Origin: JAXHTH01 sp034211115
GTDB lineage: Bacteria > Planctomycetota > Phycisphaerae > Phycisphaerales > SM1A02
Reading direction: 5' to 3'
Assembly (NCBI GenBank): GCA_034211115.1
Contig: JAXHTH010000365.1
Location: 1 to 11,045 of the forward strand
Length of the DNA stretch: 11,045 bases
The notes beneath the pieces were generated by a model that made no database searches, was not told the DNA's origin, and saw only the letters and a list, made by a program, of their open reading frames with translations. Below, piece by piece: positions 1 to 5,382 of this stretch (positions are counted from its first letter, which is position 1; each line of letters begins with the position of its first letter). Both the position numbers and the translations under genes were made by a program.

Positions 1-17
1 CCTCCCTGCAAGGGAGG
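1..17. repeat. Perfect short hairpin at the window edge
   Basis: CCTCCCT and AGGGAGG flank a three-base GCA loop. The palindrome lies inside the open frame of the acetyltransferase. It resembles purine/pyrimidine-run palindromes often seen between genes, so it may mark a repeat abutting or inserted into the gene. It may also be ordinary coding sequence. Confidence 0.4.
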
Positions 18-401
18 GGGAAGGTTGTCGGCTTCGCGAAGGCCGCGCCGTATCACGGACGGTGCGCGTATGCCTATGCCGTCGAGATCACCGTGTATGT
101 GCATCCCGACTACCACGGGCGCGGGATCGGGAAGGCGCTGTACGGCCGTCTGCTTTCGACGCTGAAGGCACAGGGGTATCACGCGGTCATCGCGGCCATC
201 GCGCAACCCAACCCGATCAGCGTGAAGCTGCACGAATCATCGGGTCTGTGGCACGCGGGCACATTCCGGGGGATCGGCCGCAAGTTTGGCCACTGGCACG
301 ATGTGGGCTACTGGTACGCGACGCTGCACGGCGAAGACCACGAGCCGCAGGCGATCCGGCCCGTGCGCGAGGTCGTCGCGGAAGACGGCAGCGGCCATTG
401 A
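3..401 (+). CDS. GNAT N-acetyltransferase, phosphinothricin acetyltransferase (PAT/bar) type, 5' end missing
   Basis: The frame is open from the window edge, so the N-terminus lies outside and 132 residues are visible. The fragment runs from a beta strand ending GKVVGFA through AVEITVYVHPD and the acetyl-CoA pyrophosphate loop HGRGIG (about residues 38-43 of the fragment). It continues through HESSGLWHAGTFRGIGRKFG and a GHWHDVGYW strand. This order is typical of the PAT family, which moves an acetyl group from acetyl-CoA to the amino group of phosphinothricin, methionine sulfoximine or related small amines in the cytoplasm. About 40-60 N-terminal residues of the usual 170-180 would be missing. 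A GTG at 93 is in frame but would remove core strands, so it is not the start. Family is confident; the real substrate cannot be told. It converges on dut. Confidence 0.88.
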   Translation, partial: SLQGRGKVVGFAKAAPYHGRCAYAYAVEITVYVHPDYHGRGIGKALYGRLLSTLKAQGYHAVIAAIAQPNPISVKLHESSGLWHAGTFRGIGRKFGHWHDVGYWYATLHGEDHEPQAIRPVREVVAEDGSGH

Positions 402-410
402 CGCTCGAAG

Positions 411-440
411 CACGGACGTCCCCGCGGATGTTCATCCGTG
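411..440. repeat. Inverted repeat CACGGA/TCCGTG in intergenic repeat cluster
   Basis: CACGGA (411-416) and TCCGTG (435-440) are complementary arms, and the segment reads TTCATCCGTGGC at its right end. Such 'atccgtgttcatccgtgg'-like text is familiar to me from intergenic DNA of Planctomycetota and Verrucomicrobiota; this is recollection, not a search. It lies just after the acetyltransferase stop in a 179-bp gap with no convincing gene. Confidence 0.4.
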
Positions 441-495
441 GCTATGACCGCGCACTCCGTCTGTCCGTGGCTTCCACCGGTCCTGGTCTGGAAGA

Positions 496-514
496 CCGCG
501 GTTACCAACCGCGG
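496..514. terminator. Possible bidirectional terminator hairpin between convergent genes
   Basis: CCGCGGTT, an ACC loop and AACCGCGG form a perfect 8-bp stem located between the converging acetyltransferase and dut. There is no long T-run on either side (CTTTAC on plus, TCTTCC on minus), so it is not a classical intrinsic terminator. It could equally be a copy of a dispersed palindromic repeat. Confidence 0.35.
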
Positions 515-538
515 CTTTACAACGCCGTCCCTCCGTTC

Positions 539-575
539 CTTCGTCTCTTCGTGACTTCGTCTCTTCGTCTCTTCC
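539..575. repeat. Degenerate short tandem repeat of CTTCGT(CT) units
   Basis: About 37 bases consist almost only of repeated CTTCGT/CTCTTCGT units with one GA interruption, ending a few bases downstream of the dut stop codon. The composition differs sharply from the coding DNA on both sides. No function is evident. Confidence 0.6.
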
Positions 576-580
576 GCCCC

Positions 581-1036
581 CTACCTTCCCGTGCTCCCGA
601 AGCCCCCGGCGCCGCGCGGCGTGTCATCGATCTCTTCGACTTCCTCGACTTCGCAGCGTGCGACCGGCGCGATGATCATCTGCGCGATGCGCATGCCCGG
701 CTCGATGACGAACTTCTCGCGTCCGAGGTTGATGAGCGGGACCTGGACTTCACCGCGGTAATCGGCATCGATCGTGCCCGGGGCGTTGGGCATGGAGATG
801 CCGTGGCGGGCCGCCAGCCCGCTGCGGGGGCGAACCTGCGCTTCGTACCCGGCGGGCACGGCCATCACGAACCCGCACGCAATGAGGCGGATGTCGCCCG
901 GCTGAAGCGTGATGGCGTTCTCGATCGCCGCGTGCAGATCGAGCCCCGCGGCGTGATCGGACTGGTAGCGCGGCAGGTGCGCGTGCGGTGAGACGCGCCG
1001 GATGCGCAGGGGGATCGTCGCCGAGGTGGTGGTCAT
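581..1036 (-). CDS. dut: Deoxyuridine 5'-triphosphate nucleotidohydrolase (dUTPase)
   Basis: A cytosolic homotrimeric enzyme that hydrolyses dUTP to dUMP and pyrophosphate, keeping uracil out of DNA and feeding dTMP synthesis. All five family motifs are present in the 151-aa protein: AGLDLHA (30-36), PRSGLAARHGI (70-80), NAPGTIDADYRGE (84-96), IEPGMRIAQMI (111-121) and the P-loop-like RGAGGFGSTGR (141-151). Asp90 in GTIDADY matches the catalytic Asp90 of E. coli Dut. Length is canonical with the ATG at 1036. A longer frame from ATG 1096 adds 20 residues and overlaps the upstream stop as ATGA, which would favour translational coupling. I prefer 1036 because the extension has codons ending in A/T (CCT GCT ACA) unlike the body, lies outside the usual family length, and contains a -10-like TACACT. 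Function is near certain; the start is moderately certain. Confidence 0.96.
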   Translation of the reverse strand: MTTTSATIPLRIRRVSPHAHLPRYQSDHAAGLDLHAAIENAITLQPGDIRLIACGFVMAVPAGYEAQVRPRSGLAARHGISMPNAPGTIDADYRGEVQVPLINLGREKFVIEPGMRIAQMIIAPVARCEVEEVEEIDDTPRGAGGFGSTGR

Positions 1037-1043
1037 GGGCGCC

Positions 1044-1049
1044 AGTGTA
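1044..1049 (-). promoter_or_regulatory. -10-like hexamer TACACT immediately upstream of dut
   Basis: On the minus strand TACACT ends seven bases before ATG 1036, which would place the transcription start at or next to the start codon (leaderless mRNA). No Shine-Dalgarno sequence sits close to this ATG. No good -35 is visible, so this is suggestive only. Confidence 0.35.
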
Positions 1050-1095
1050 GCAGGATCGGCGCCTCCCTCGCCGCGGCGACGGCCCGCATCGGCCA

Positions 1096-1539
1096 TCAGC
1101 CGAACACGGCCGAGGTCAGGGGCGGAATGAGCAGGAACGCGAGGACGATGAGGATGAGCACGCTCACGATGATGCTGACGATGAGCATCTTCCGGGCGGC
1201 GGGGGCGTCATGCGCGGCGGTGAGCGGCTTGCCCCGCTTCGTGCCGTACCCGACCCAGCGCAGCGGCAGTCGCGCCAACGCCTGCTGCCAGTTGGCCAGA
1301 CGCTTGCCCTGGTAGGCGCCGAACGCGTAAAGGTTGACGAGGAAGGCCATGAGGACAAGATAGGCGAGGGCGACCTCGCGCCAGTGCTGTCCCTCGGTAA
1401 GCAGCAGGGCGCCGATCACGACCGCCCCGCCGATCATGAGCAGGCCGATGTAGATGGACAGGTCGCTGGTGGTCGAGCCGGTCGGCCGCCGGGCGGGGGC
1501 TTTCTTCTTGCGCTGACTCTTGGCCGACGTCTTGCTCAT
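1096..1539 (-). CDS. Uncharacterised three-pass membrane protein
   Basis: A 147-aa protein I do not recognise. The first 20 residues are very basic (KSQRKKKAPARRP) and should stay in the cytoplasm. Three hydrophobic segments follow: about 28-48 (IYIGLLMIGGAVVIGALLL), 55-75 (EVALAYLVLMAFLVNLYAFGA) and 117-138 (KMLIVSIIVSVLILIVLAFLL). Between TM2 and TM3 is a basic/aromatic loop of about 40 residues. No catalytic motif is visible. Its start overlaps the upstream 105-aa gene by ATGA and its stop overlaps the possible long start of dut in the same way, so it is the middle gene of a co-transcribed trio. No Shine-Dalgarno is seen, consistent with coupled translation. It could be a small anchoring or scaffold protein; no function can be assigned. 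Confidence 0.8.
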   Translation of the reverse strand: MSKTSAKSQRKKKAPARRPTGSTTSDLSIYIGLLMIGGAVVIGALLLTEGQHWREVALAYLVLMAFLVNLYAFGAYQGKRLANWQQALARLPLRWVGYGTKRGKPLTAAHDAPAARKMLIVSIIVSVLILIVLAFLLIPPLTSAVFG

Positions 1540-1853
1540 CGGGCGGTCGAGGCTTGCACCAGGTTCGCCGGCGCGGGTCGTGCGATCGGCGCGGCGGGGG
1601 CGGAGGCATCGGATTCCAGCTCGGCGATCGTCTCGTCCAGATCACGAATCATCGCGCGGGTCGAGGCGATGGCGTGCTCCAGGGCGCTGGTGCCGGTGAC
1701 GTAGGTCACCGGGTCGCGCTTGCCCGCTTCGGCGAAGCGCTCCTCGCTGCGCTCGCGATCGGCGAGGAGTCGGCAGAGGAGCCGCCCGGCCTGGTCGCGT
1801 GTCTCGAGAAGACCCTGGATCCGATCCTGAGCGGCGGTCTTTTCACTCGCCAT
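1536..1853 (-). CDS. Uncharacterised 105-aa helical, probably coiled-coil protein
   Basis: From ATG 1853 the 105-aa protein is mostly charged helix: residues 1-44 and 57-81 have heptad-like patterns (RIQGLLETRDQAGRLLCRLL; TRAMIRDLDETIAELE), split by a short turn DPVTYVTGTS. The tail (82-105) is rich in Ala and Pro and likely disordered. There is no signal peptide or membrane segment and I recognise no family. The reading frame is open to 2087, but that upstream part is Arg/Pro/Ser-rich with poor codon bias. An AGGAA lies about 10 bases before ATG 1853, so I chose that start; an in-frame ATG at 1940 is the alternative. The stop overlaps the start of the membrane-protein gene as ATGA, so the two products are probably made together and may interact. 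Confidence 0.68.
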   Translation of the reverse strand: MASEKTAAQDRIQGLLETRDQAGRLLCRLLADRERSEERFAEAGKRDPVTYVTGTSALEHAIASTRAMIRDLDETIAELESDASAPAAPIARPAPANLVQASTAR

Positions 1854-1938
1854 GGTGAGAAGGTTCCTGTTGATCGCATCAAGAGGGCTCGGCCGGTCGT
1901 CCTCACCGCCCGAGTGAGCGTGCCAATGGGGCGATATC

Positions 1939-1944
1939 ATCGTA
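1939..1944 (-). promoter_or_regulatory. Weak promoter candidate for the 105-aa gene/membrane protein/dut cluster
   Basis: On the minus strand TACGAT follows a C-run, with TTGCAT 14 bases further upstream (short spacing). It lies in the 166-bp gap after the dehydratase stop, which contains no other gene. The gap's AT-rich part next to the dehydratase stop (about 1995-2020) is unlike the surroundings but forms only a weak AAACC/GGTTT inverted repeat. Confidence 0.25.
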
Positions 1945-2019
1945 GGGGGGGAGGCCGGATGCAAGCGGCGGGGGGACGGAAGATTGATTGGGCACCGTAA
2001 ACCTCTGATTTCACTGGTT

Positions 2020-3504
2020 TTAGGCCGCCACCGGCCGGGGCGTCGACCTCGCCAGACGCCGGATCTGATCGGCGAGAACAGCCGCATCAGGCTGCCGCAA
2101 CTCCGGCGACAGCGCGGAGAGGATGTCCTTGATCAGCCCCTCATCCGGGGAGGGCAGCCGCCAGATATTGATGTCCGCGTGACGCGTGGGCTCCATGCAC
2201 TCGGCATCAAAGGCGAGCTGCTCGTGCAGCTTCTCGCCCGGCCGTGCCCCGGTGAAGACGATGGGCATGAATGCGGTGCCGTCGTTCGCCGGCGCCTCGC
2301 CCTCGCCGCGCGGCGTGAGGCCGTGCCGGTCGATGAAGCGGCGTGCGAGATCGACGATGCGGATCGGCTCGCCCATGTCCAGGAGGAACACTTCTCCGCC
2401 GGTCGCGCTTCCATCCACCAGCGCCGCCGATTGGATGACCAGCGTCGCCGCCTCCTCGATGGTCATGAAATACCGCGTCATCGCCTCGTCGGTAACGGTA
2501 ACGGGACCGCCGTCGGCGATCTGCTTCGACCAGATCTCCAGCACGCTTCCCGATGAGCCGAGCACGTTGCCGAAGCGCACCATCGAGTAGGCCGTCGCCG
2601 AGCGCTGGTTGATCCACTGCACGTACAGCTCGGCGAGCCGTTTCGTCGCGCCCATGATCGAGGAGGGATTGACGGCCTTGTCGGTCGAGATCATCACGAA
2701 CCGTTCGGCGCGGATCTCATCGGCGGCATCGGCGATCGACTTCGTGCCGAACAGGTTGTTGTCCACCGCGAGGGCGGGATGATCCTCCATCATCGGCACG
2801 TGCTTGTGCGCCGCGGCGTGGAAGATGATCTCCGGCTGATGCCGCCGACACAGTTCGAGCGTCTCTTCGCTGTCGACGACATCGTGCAGCAGCGCCTTGC
2901 GCGGGAGGCTCGGCTGGAAGCGCGCGATCTGGCGATCGATCTCGAACAGCGCGTTCTCCGCGCGGTCCATGAGGAGCAGCTTGCGGGGGCCGAAGCGGGC
3001 GACGATCCGCGCCAGCTCGCTGCCGATCGAGCCGCCGGCCCCGGTGATGAGGACCCGCTTGCCCGCGATGACGCCCCCGACGGCGGCCTCGTCGATCGCC
3101 CGCCGCGGGCGGTCCAGCAACGCCGACAGATCGATGTCCAGGTGCGTCCGCGGGCCGACCCCGGCGAGCTGATCCTCCAGCGTCGGCATGAAGCGCTCCG
3201 GCACGTGCAGGCGACGCAAACGGGTGCGGATGCGGGTGATGAGCCCGCTCATCGCGGCGGGGAGGCTGATGAGCGCCATCGCCGGTCGGCGGCGGGCGAC
3301 GATCGTCTCCAGCTCGTCGAGGCGGCCGAGGATGGGGGCGGTCTCCGCAGAGGATTCCGCGTCGCGGTCGGATCCGGCGGATCCCGCAGTTCCGGGGGCG
3401 AGGATCCAGCCGAGGGTGACGGGGCGATCGGGCAGGAGATCGAGCTGGCGTTCGAGCCGCTCGAGCGCGGGGGGCAGACCGATGAGTATCGCCGTCCGTG
3501 ACAT
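2020..3504 (-). CDS. CapD/WbpM/PglF-like nucleotide-sugar 4,6-dehydratase, soluble form without membrane domain
   Basis: The 494-aa protein has an N-terminal Rossmann-like half (about 1-130, starting TAILIGLPPALERLE). The C-terminal half is an extended short-chain dehydrogenase domain: NAD-binding TGAGGSIGSE (154-163), HAAAHKHVPMME (229-240), ISTDKAVNP (272-280), MGATKR (284-289), RFGNVLGSSGSV (310-321) and GARPGEKLHEQL (419-430). Members dehydrate UDP-GlcNAc or similar sugars to 4-keto-6-deoxy intermediates for surface polysaccharide or glycan synthesis. At the catalytic position MGATK has Met284 and Lys288, matching the Ser/Thr-Met-Lys arrangement of WbpM and PglF, not the Tyr-Lys of PseB/FlaA1. 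Typical large members have about four N-terminal membrane segments; these are absent, so the enzyme should be cytosolic or peripheral. No clear Shine-Dalgarno precedes ATG 3504. It could act on UDP-GlcNAc, but substrate is inferred only. Confidence 0.92.
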   Translation of the reverse strand: MSRTAILIGLPPALERLERQLDLLPDRPVTLGWILAPGTAGSAGSDRDAESSAETAPILGRLDELETIVARRRPAMALISLPAAMSGLITRIRTRLRRLHVPERFMPTLEDQLAGVGPRTHLDIDLSALLDRPRRAIDEAAVGGVIAGKRVLITGAGGSIGSELARIVARFGPRKLLLMDRAENALFEIDRQIARFQPSLPRKALLHDVVDSEETLELCRRHQPEIIFHAAAHKHVPMMEDHPALAVDNNLFGTKSIADAADEIRAERFVMISTDKAVNPSSIMGATKRLAELYVQWINQRSATAYSMVRFGNVLGSSGSVLEIWSKQIADGGPVTVTDEAMTRYFMTIEEAATLVIQSAALVDGSATGGEVFLLDMGEPIRIVDLARRFIDRHGLTPRGEGEAPANDGTAFMPIVFTGARPGEKLHEQLAFDAECMEPTRHADINIWRLPSPDEGLIKDILSALSPELRQPDAAVLADQIRRLARSTPRPVAA

Positions 3505-3600
3505 GGGGCAACTCGCGGGGGGCGCAATCCGTGCGCAAAGTTCAGTGCCTTATCGGCGAGATGGGGGGTGGGAGGTTAGAACGGGAGAAAGGGGCTTGCC

Positions 3601-3631
3601 GCTTCGCATGCGGCCTGCCGCGTCGCGAAGC
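3601..3631. repeat. Strong imperfect hairpin in the dehydratase/ACT intergenic gap
   Basis: GCTTCGC (3601-3607) pairs with GCGAAGC (3625-3631), and GCGGC (3610-3614) with GCCGC (3617-3621) in the middle, leaving a small internal loop. It lies upstream of the dehydratase start and downstream of the ACT-protein stop on the minus strand. It could end transcription of the ACT gene or be part of the repeat patch that follows. Confidence 0.5.
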
Positions 3632-3637
3632 AGTCCG

Positions 3638-3746
3638 GGGGCGGTCCAAGGCACCCGGGCCCGAGGACGGGCCGGCTTGCTGAGGACGGGCCGGCTTGCT
3701 GAGGACGGGCCGGCTTGCCGTTTCGCGATCGCCTCCGGACCGCCCC
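3638..3746. repeat. 10-bp inverted repeat bracketing the tandem repeats
   Basis: GGGGCGGTCC (3638-3647) and GGACCGCCCC (3737-3746) are perfect complements about 90 bases apart. All three 19-bp tandem repeats lie between them. The arrangement looks like a small composite element of unknown nature. Confidence 0.5.
3663..3719. repeat. Three tandem copies of a 19-bp unit
   Basis: The unit GAGGACGGGCCGGCTTGCT occurs at 3663-3681, 3682-3700 and 3701-3719; the first two are identical and the third differs only in its last base. The text GGCTTGCCG(C/T)TTCGC just after the array also occurs at about 3594, before the hairpin, so the surroundings are repeated too. No gene is credible in 3505-3755. Confidence 0.9.
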
Positions 3747-3755
3747 TCACGCCGT

Positions 3756-4160
3756 TTACAGCAGCATCTCCTCCAGGTCCTCCATGTCGCCGGGCTCGGC
3801 CCAGAGGAACCAGCCAAAGCCCTCGCCGGCCGCGACGCACTCGACGGCGATGATGTTGATGCCGGCGGCGGCGACCCGGTCCAGCGTCTCCACCAGCATG
3901 CCCGGCCGGTTCTCGTCGTGCAGGTACAGGGCCTGGCCCTCCCGCAGCGGCAGGCCGACGGTGTTCGCCCACGCGCGAAGAGCGCCCGGCACGCGGGGGA
4001 CGCAGCAGAGCTCCGGCTCGTCTTCCTCGGTCGCAAACCCCCACAGGCCAAGCAGATCGATGCCCTCGGCATGAAGCTGATCGGCGAACCGCGCCAGCTC
4101 GCCCGGCCGATTGGCGAGGCTGACGTTGAAGTAGGTGACCCGCTGCCAGCGTCCCTTCAT
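3756..4160 (-). CDS. Tandem ACT-domain protein
   Basis: The 134-aa protein consists of two ACT-like modules and nothing else. Module one (about 7-65) begins RVTYFNVSLANRPGELARFA and continues with EGIDLLGLWGFA. Module two (about 75-134) contains HDENRPGMLVETLDRVAAAGINII. The NRPG turns followed by a helix and a beta strand are the ACT signature. ACT domains bind amino acids or similar ligands and control enzymes of amino-acid metabolism; stand-alone pairs are usually called regulators with no known partner. The start at 4160 is supported by AAGGAG six bases upstream (4167-4172) and by a -10-like TATATT further up. Longer frames to 4565 would run through the DUF368 coding region and are rejected. 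The acidic C-terminus (GDMEDLEEMLL) is likely part of the last helix. No ligand can be named. Confidence 0.88.
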   Translation of the reverse strand: MKGRWQRVTYFNVSLANRPGELARFADQLHAEGIDLLGLWGFATEEDEPELCCVPRVPGALRAWANTVGLPLREGQALYLHDENRPGMLVETLDRVAAAGINIIAVECVAAGEGFGWFLWAEPGDMEDLEEMLL

Positions 4161-4211
4161 CGGTCGCTCCTTGCCTCCGCGCCGGGGGCGGCGCGTGGTG
4201 TGATCGCCGTG

Positions 4212-4217
4212 AATATA
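4212..4217 (-). promoter_or_regulatory. -10-like element TATATT for the ACT-domain gene
   Basis: The minus strand reads GGGGTATATATTCACGG, a conspicuous A/T island in GC-rich DNA, about 50 bases before ATG 4160. No convincing TTGACA lies at the usual distance. With the good Shine-Dalgarno this fits a gene with an ordinary leader. Confidence 0.45.
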
Positions 4218-4224
4218 TACCCCC

Positions 4225-4239
4225 GTCCCGGGTCGGGAC
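4225..4239 (-). terminator. Possible terminator hairpin after the DUF368 gene
   Basis: GTCCCG-GGT-CGGGAC forms a perfect 6-bp stem 16 bases past the DUF368 stop. On the minus strand it is followed by GGGGG and then TATATATT, not by a clean T-run, so termination is only a possibility. Its position between a stop codon and the next promoter is suitable. Confidence 0.3.
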
Positions 4240-4255
4240 AGATCCCGGCCGGTCC

Positions 4256-5275
4256 TTACTTCCGGCTGCCGATGTGGGCGATGAGGGACGAGGCGAGGAA
4301 TCCGCCGGCGATGAGGGCCAGCGCGGCGAGGATCTGCCACCACGCCGGGGCGAAGTATGCCGTCGGATACTCCTCCGGCTCGATCGGCCGGCCCGTTGCG
4401 GCCATGACGAGCACATCGTCGACGAGCGTCACCTCGTCGCCGCGGAAGATCGACCCGACCTCCGGCGGCACGCCCTGTTGGAAGGGCCACAGGCCGAGAA
4501 CGGCCCCGAGCACGAGGCCGAGCAGGAAGCCCAGCGTGGCCTGCGGGAACCGCTCCAGCAGCCATTTGACGAGGTTGCTCACGCCGACGATGCCGATCAG
4601 GACACCGATACCGACGGGGATGATGACGTGCATGGCCCGGCCGAGGGTGGCCCAGTCGCGGGTCGCCGCCCCGTCCCTGGCGAGGGCGATGGCGGAGAGG
4701 ATCGCCACGTACTGGCCCAGGACGAGCAGCAGGTACCCACCGGAGACGCCGGGGAGGACCATCGCCGCCGCTCCCGCGAGGCCGGCGAGGGCGTAGAGCA
4801 GGTACGGATGCGATTCGCCGGCCGCCGGCGCCCCGCCCCGGGGCTGGAGGAAGGCCATGACGGCCATGACCGCGATGCCGAAGACGGCTGCGATGACGGC
4901 CGGCGCGCTGAGCCGCTTCAGCAGTCGCCAGATCACGGGCACGCCGCCCAGCGTGAGACCGATGAAGAGGCTGTACATGATCCAGCGGTGATGGACGACG
5001 AGATCCTTGACCGGCCCGGCAAGGCCGATGATGGCCCCGATCGCCCCGGCCGCGACCGCCGCGAGGAGGACGATGCTGCGGAGGCGGAAGCGGAAGGTGG
5101 TGATCTCCGCCACCCCGCCGATGAACTGGGGATACACGCCCGCGGCGAGGAGCATCGTCCCGCCGGAGATGCCCGGAACGAGGTTGGCCAGCCCCATGAG
5201 CACCCCGCCGAACACCCCACGTGCGGGCAGCATGGGCGTGAACCGTTCGGTCGGGCTGGGGGTCGTCTCACTCAT
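4256..5275 (-). CDS. DUF368 polytopic membrane protein, candidate undecaprenyl-phosphate translocase
   Basis: A 339-aa inner-membrane protein with about eight to ten hydrophobic segments over its whole length. It has the internally duplicated DUF368 signature: NLVPGISGGTM (31-41) and VLPGVSGGYLLLVLGQY (173-189). These suggest two inverted membrane halves. Characterised DUF368 proteins (PopT) move undecaprenyl phosphate, the C55 lipid carrier of cell-wall and polysaccharide units, back to the inner leaflet. That role is inferred here from the family only. A hydrophilic loop at about 275-310 (FRGDEVTLVDDVL..RPIEPEEYP) precedes the last segment. ATG 5275 is chosen because the open frame up to 5368 lies in a repeat element and encodes a basic, unlikely extension. 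No Shine-Dalgarno is visible, but a -10-like TATCAT ends 16 bases upstream. It is divergent from galE. Confidence 0.92.
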   Translation of the reverse strand: MSETTPSPTERFTPMLPARGVFGGVLMGLANLVPGISGGTMLLAAGVYPQFIGGVAEITTFRFRLRSIVLLAAVAAGAIGAIIGLAGPVKDLVVHHRWIMYSLFIGLTLGGVPVIWRLLKRLSAPAVIAAVFGIAVMAVMAFLQPRGGAPAAGESHPYLLYALAGLAGAAAMVLPGVSGGYLLLVLGQYVAILSAIALARDGAATRDWATLGRAMHVIIPVGIGVLIGIVGVSNLVKWLLERFPQATLGFLLGLVLGAVLGLWPFQQGVPPEVGSIFRGDEVTLVDDVLVMAATGRPIEPEEYPTAYFAPAWWQILAALALIAGGFLASSLIAHIGSRK

Positions 5276-5291
5276 CGCGCTGGGGTCGCGG

Positions 5292-5297
5292 ATGATA
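5292..5297 (-). promoter_or_regulatory. -10-like hexamer TATCAT upstream of the DUF368 gene
   Basis: On the minus strand TATCAT (five of six matches to TATAAT) ends 16 bases before ATG 5275, so the mRNA would start roughly 10 bases before the start codon. No -35 match is seen. This fits the near-leaderless pattern seen at dut and the methyltransferase gene. Confidence 0.38.
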
Positions 5298-5300
5298 CCG

Positions 5301-5322
5301 GGAAGCCGGATCTGACGAGCGC
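5301..5322. repeat. Partial third copy of the dispersed repeat (left end only)
   Basis: These 22 bases (starting GGAAGCCGGATCTGACG) are identical to 5383-5404, the left end of repeat copy A, 82 bases further on. After 5322 the sequences differ, so only the left edge is duplicated. Confidence 0.85.
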
Positions 5323-5333
5323 GGCATCTGCCG

Positions 5334-5364
5334 CACGGGCGACTCCCTTCGGTCGCTGCCCGTG
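5334..5364. repeat. Hairpin between the partial and full repeat copies
   Basis: CACGGG (5334-5339) pairs with CCCGTG (5359-5364), and inside it CGAC pairs with GTCG, with a three-base bulge. A second small hairpin, GCGGCA-TC-TGCCGC, directly precedes it (about 5320-5333). Both lie in the 319-bp divergent gap. Confidence 0.5.
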
Positions 5365-5382
5365 GCACCCGTCACGCGCCGT

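Noticed and set aside
62..991. A 309-residue plus-strand open frame over the acetyltransferase end, intergenic repeats and dut
   Set aside because: It overlaps two well-supported genes in other frames, crosses the repeat cluster and shows no domain.
1854..2087. N-terminal extension of the 105-aa helical protein, up to residue 183 in total
   Set aside because: The extension is Arg/Pro/Trp-rich, has irregular third positions, overlaps the end of the dehydratase gene and contains C-runs. ATG 1853 has an AGGAA upstream and starts a coherent helix.
3663..3719. Tandem 19-mers as a CRISPR array
   Set aside because: There are no spacers: the copies are directly adjacent, and no cas gene is in the window.
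5276..5368. 31-residue N-terminal extension of the DUF368 protein
   Set aside because: It lies in the partial repeat copy and hairpin region, would be strongly basic and Cys-containing, and precedes a good family start at 5275.
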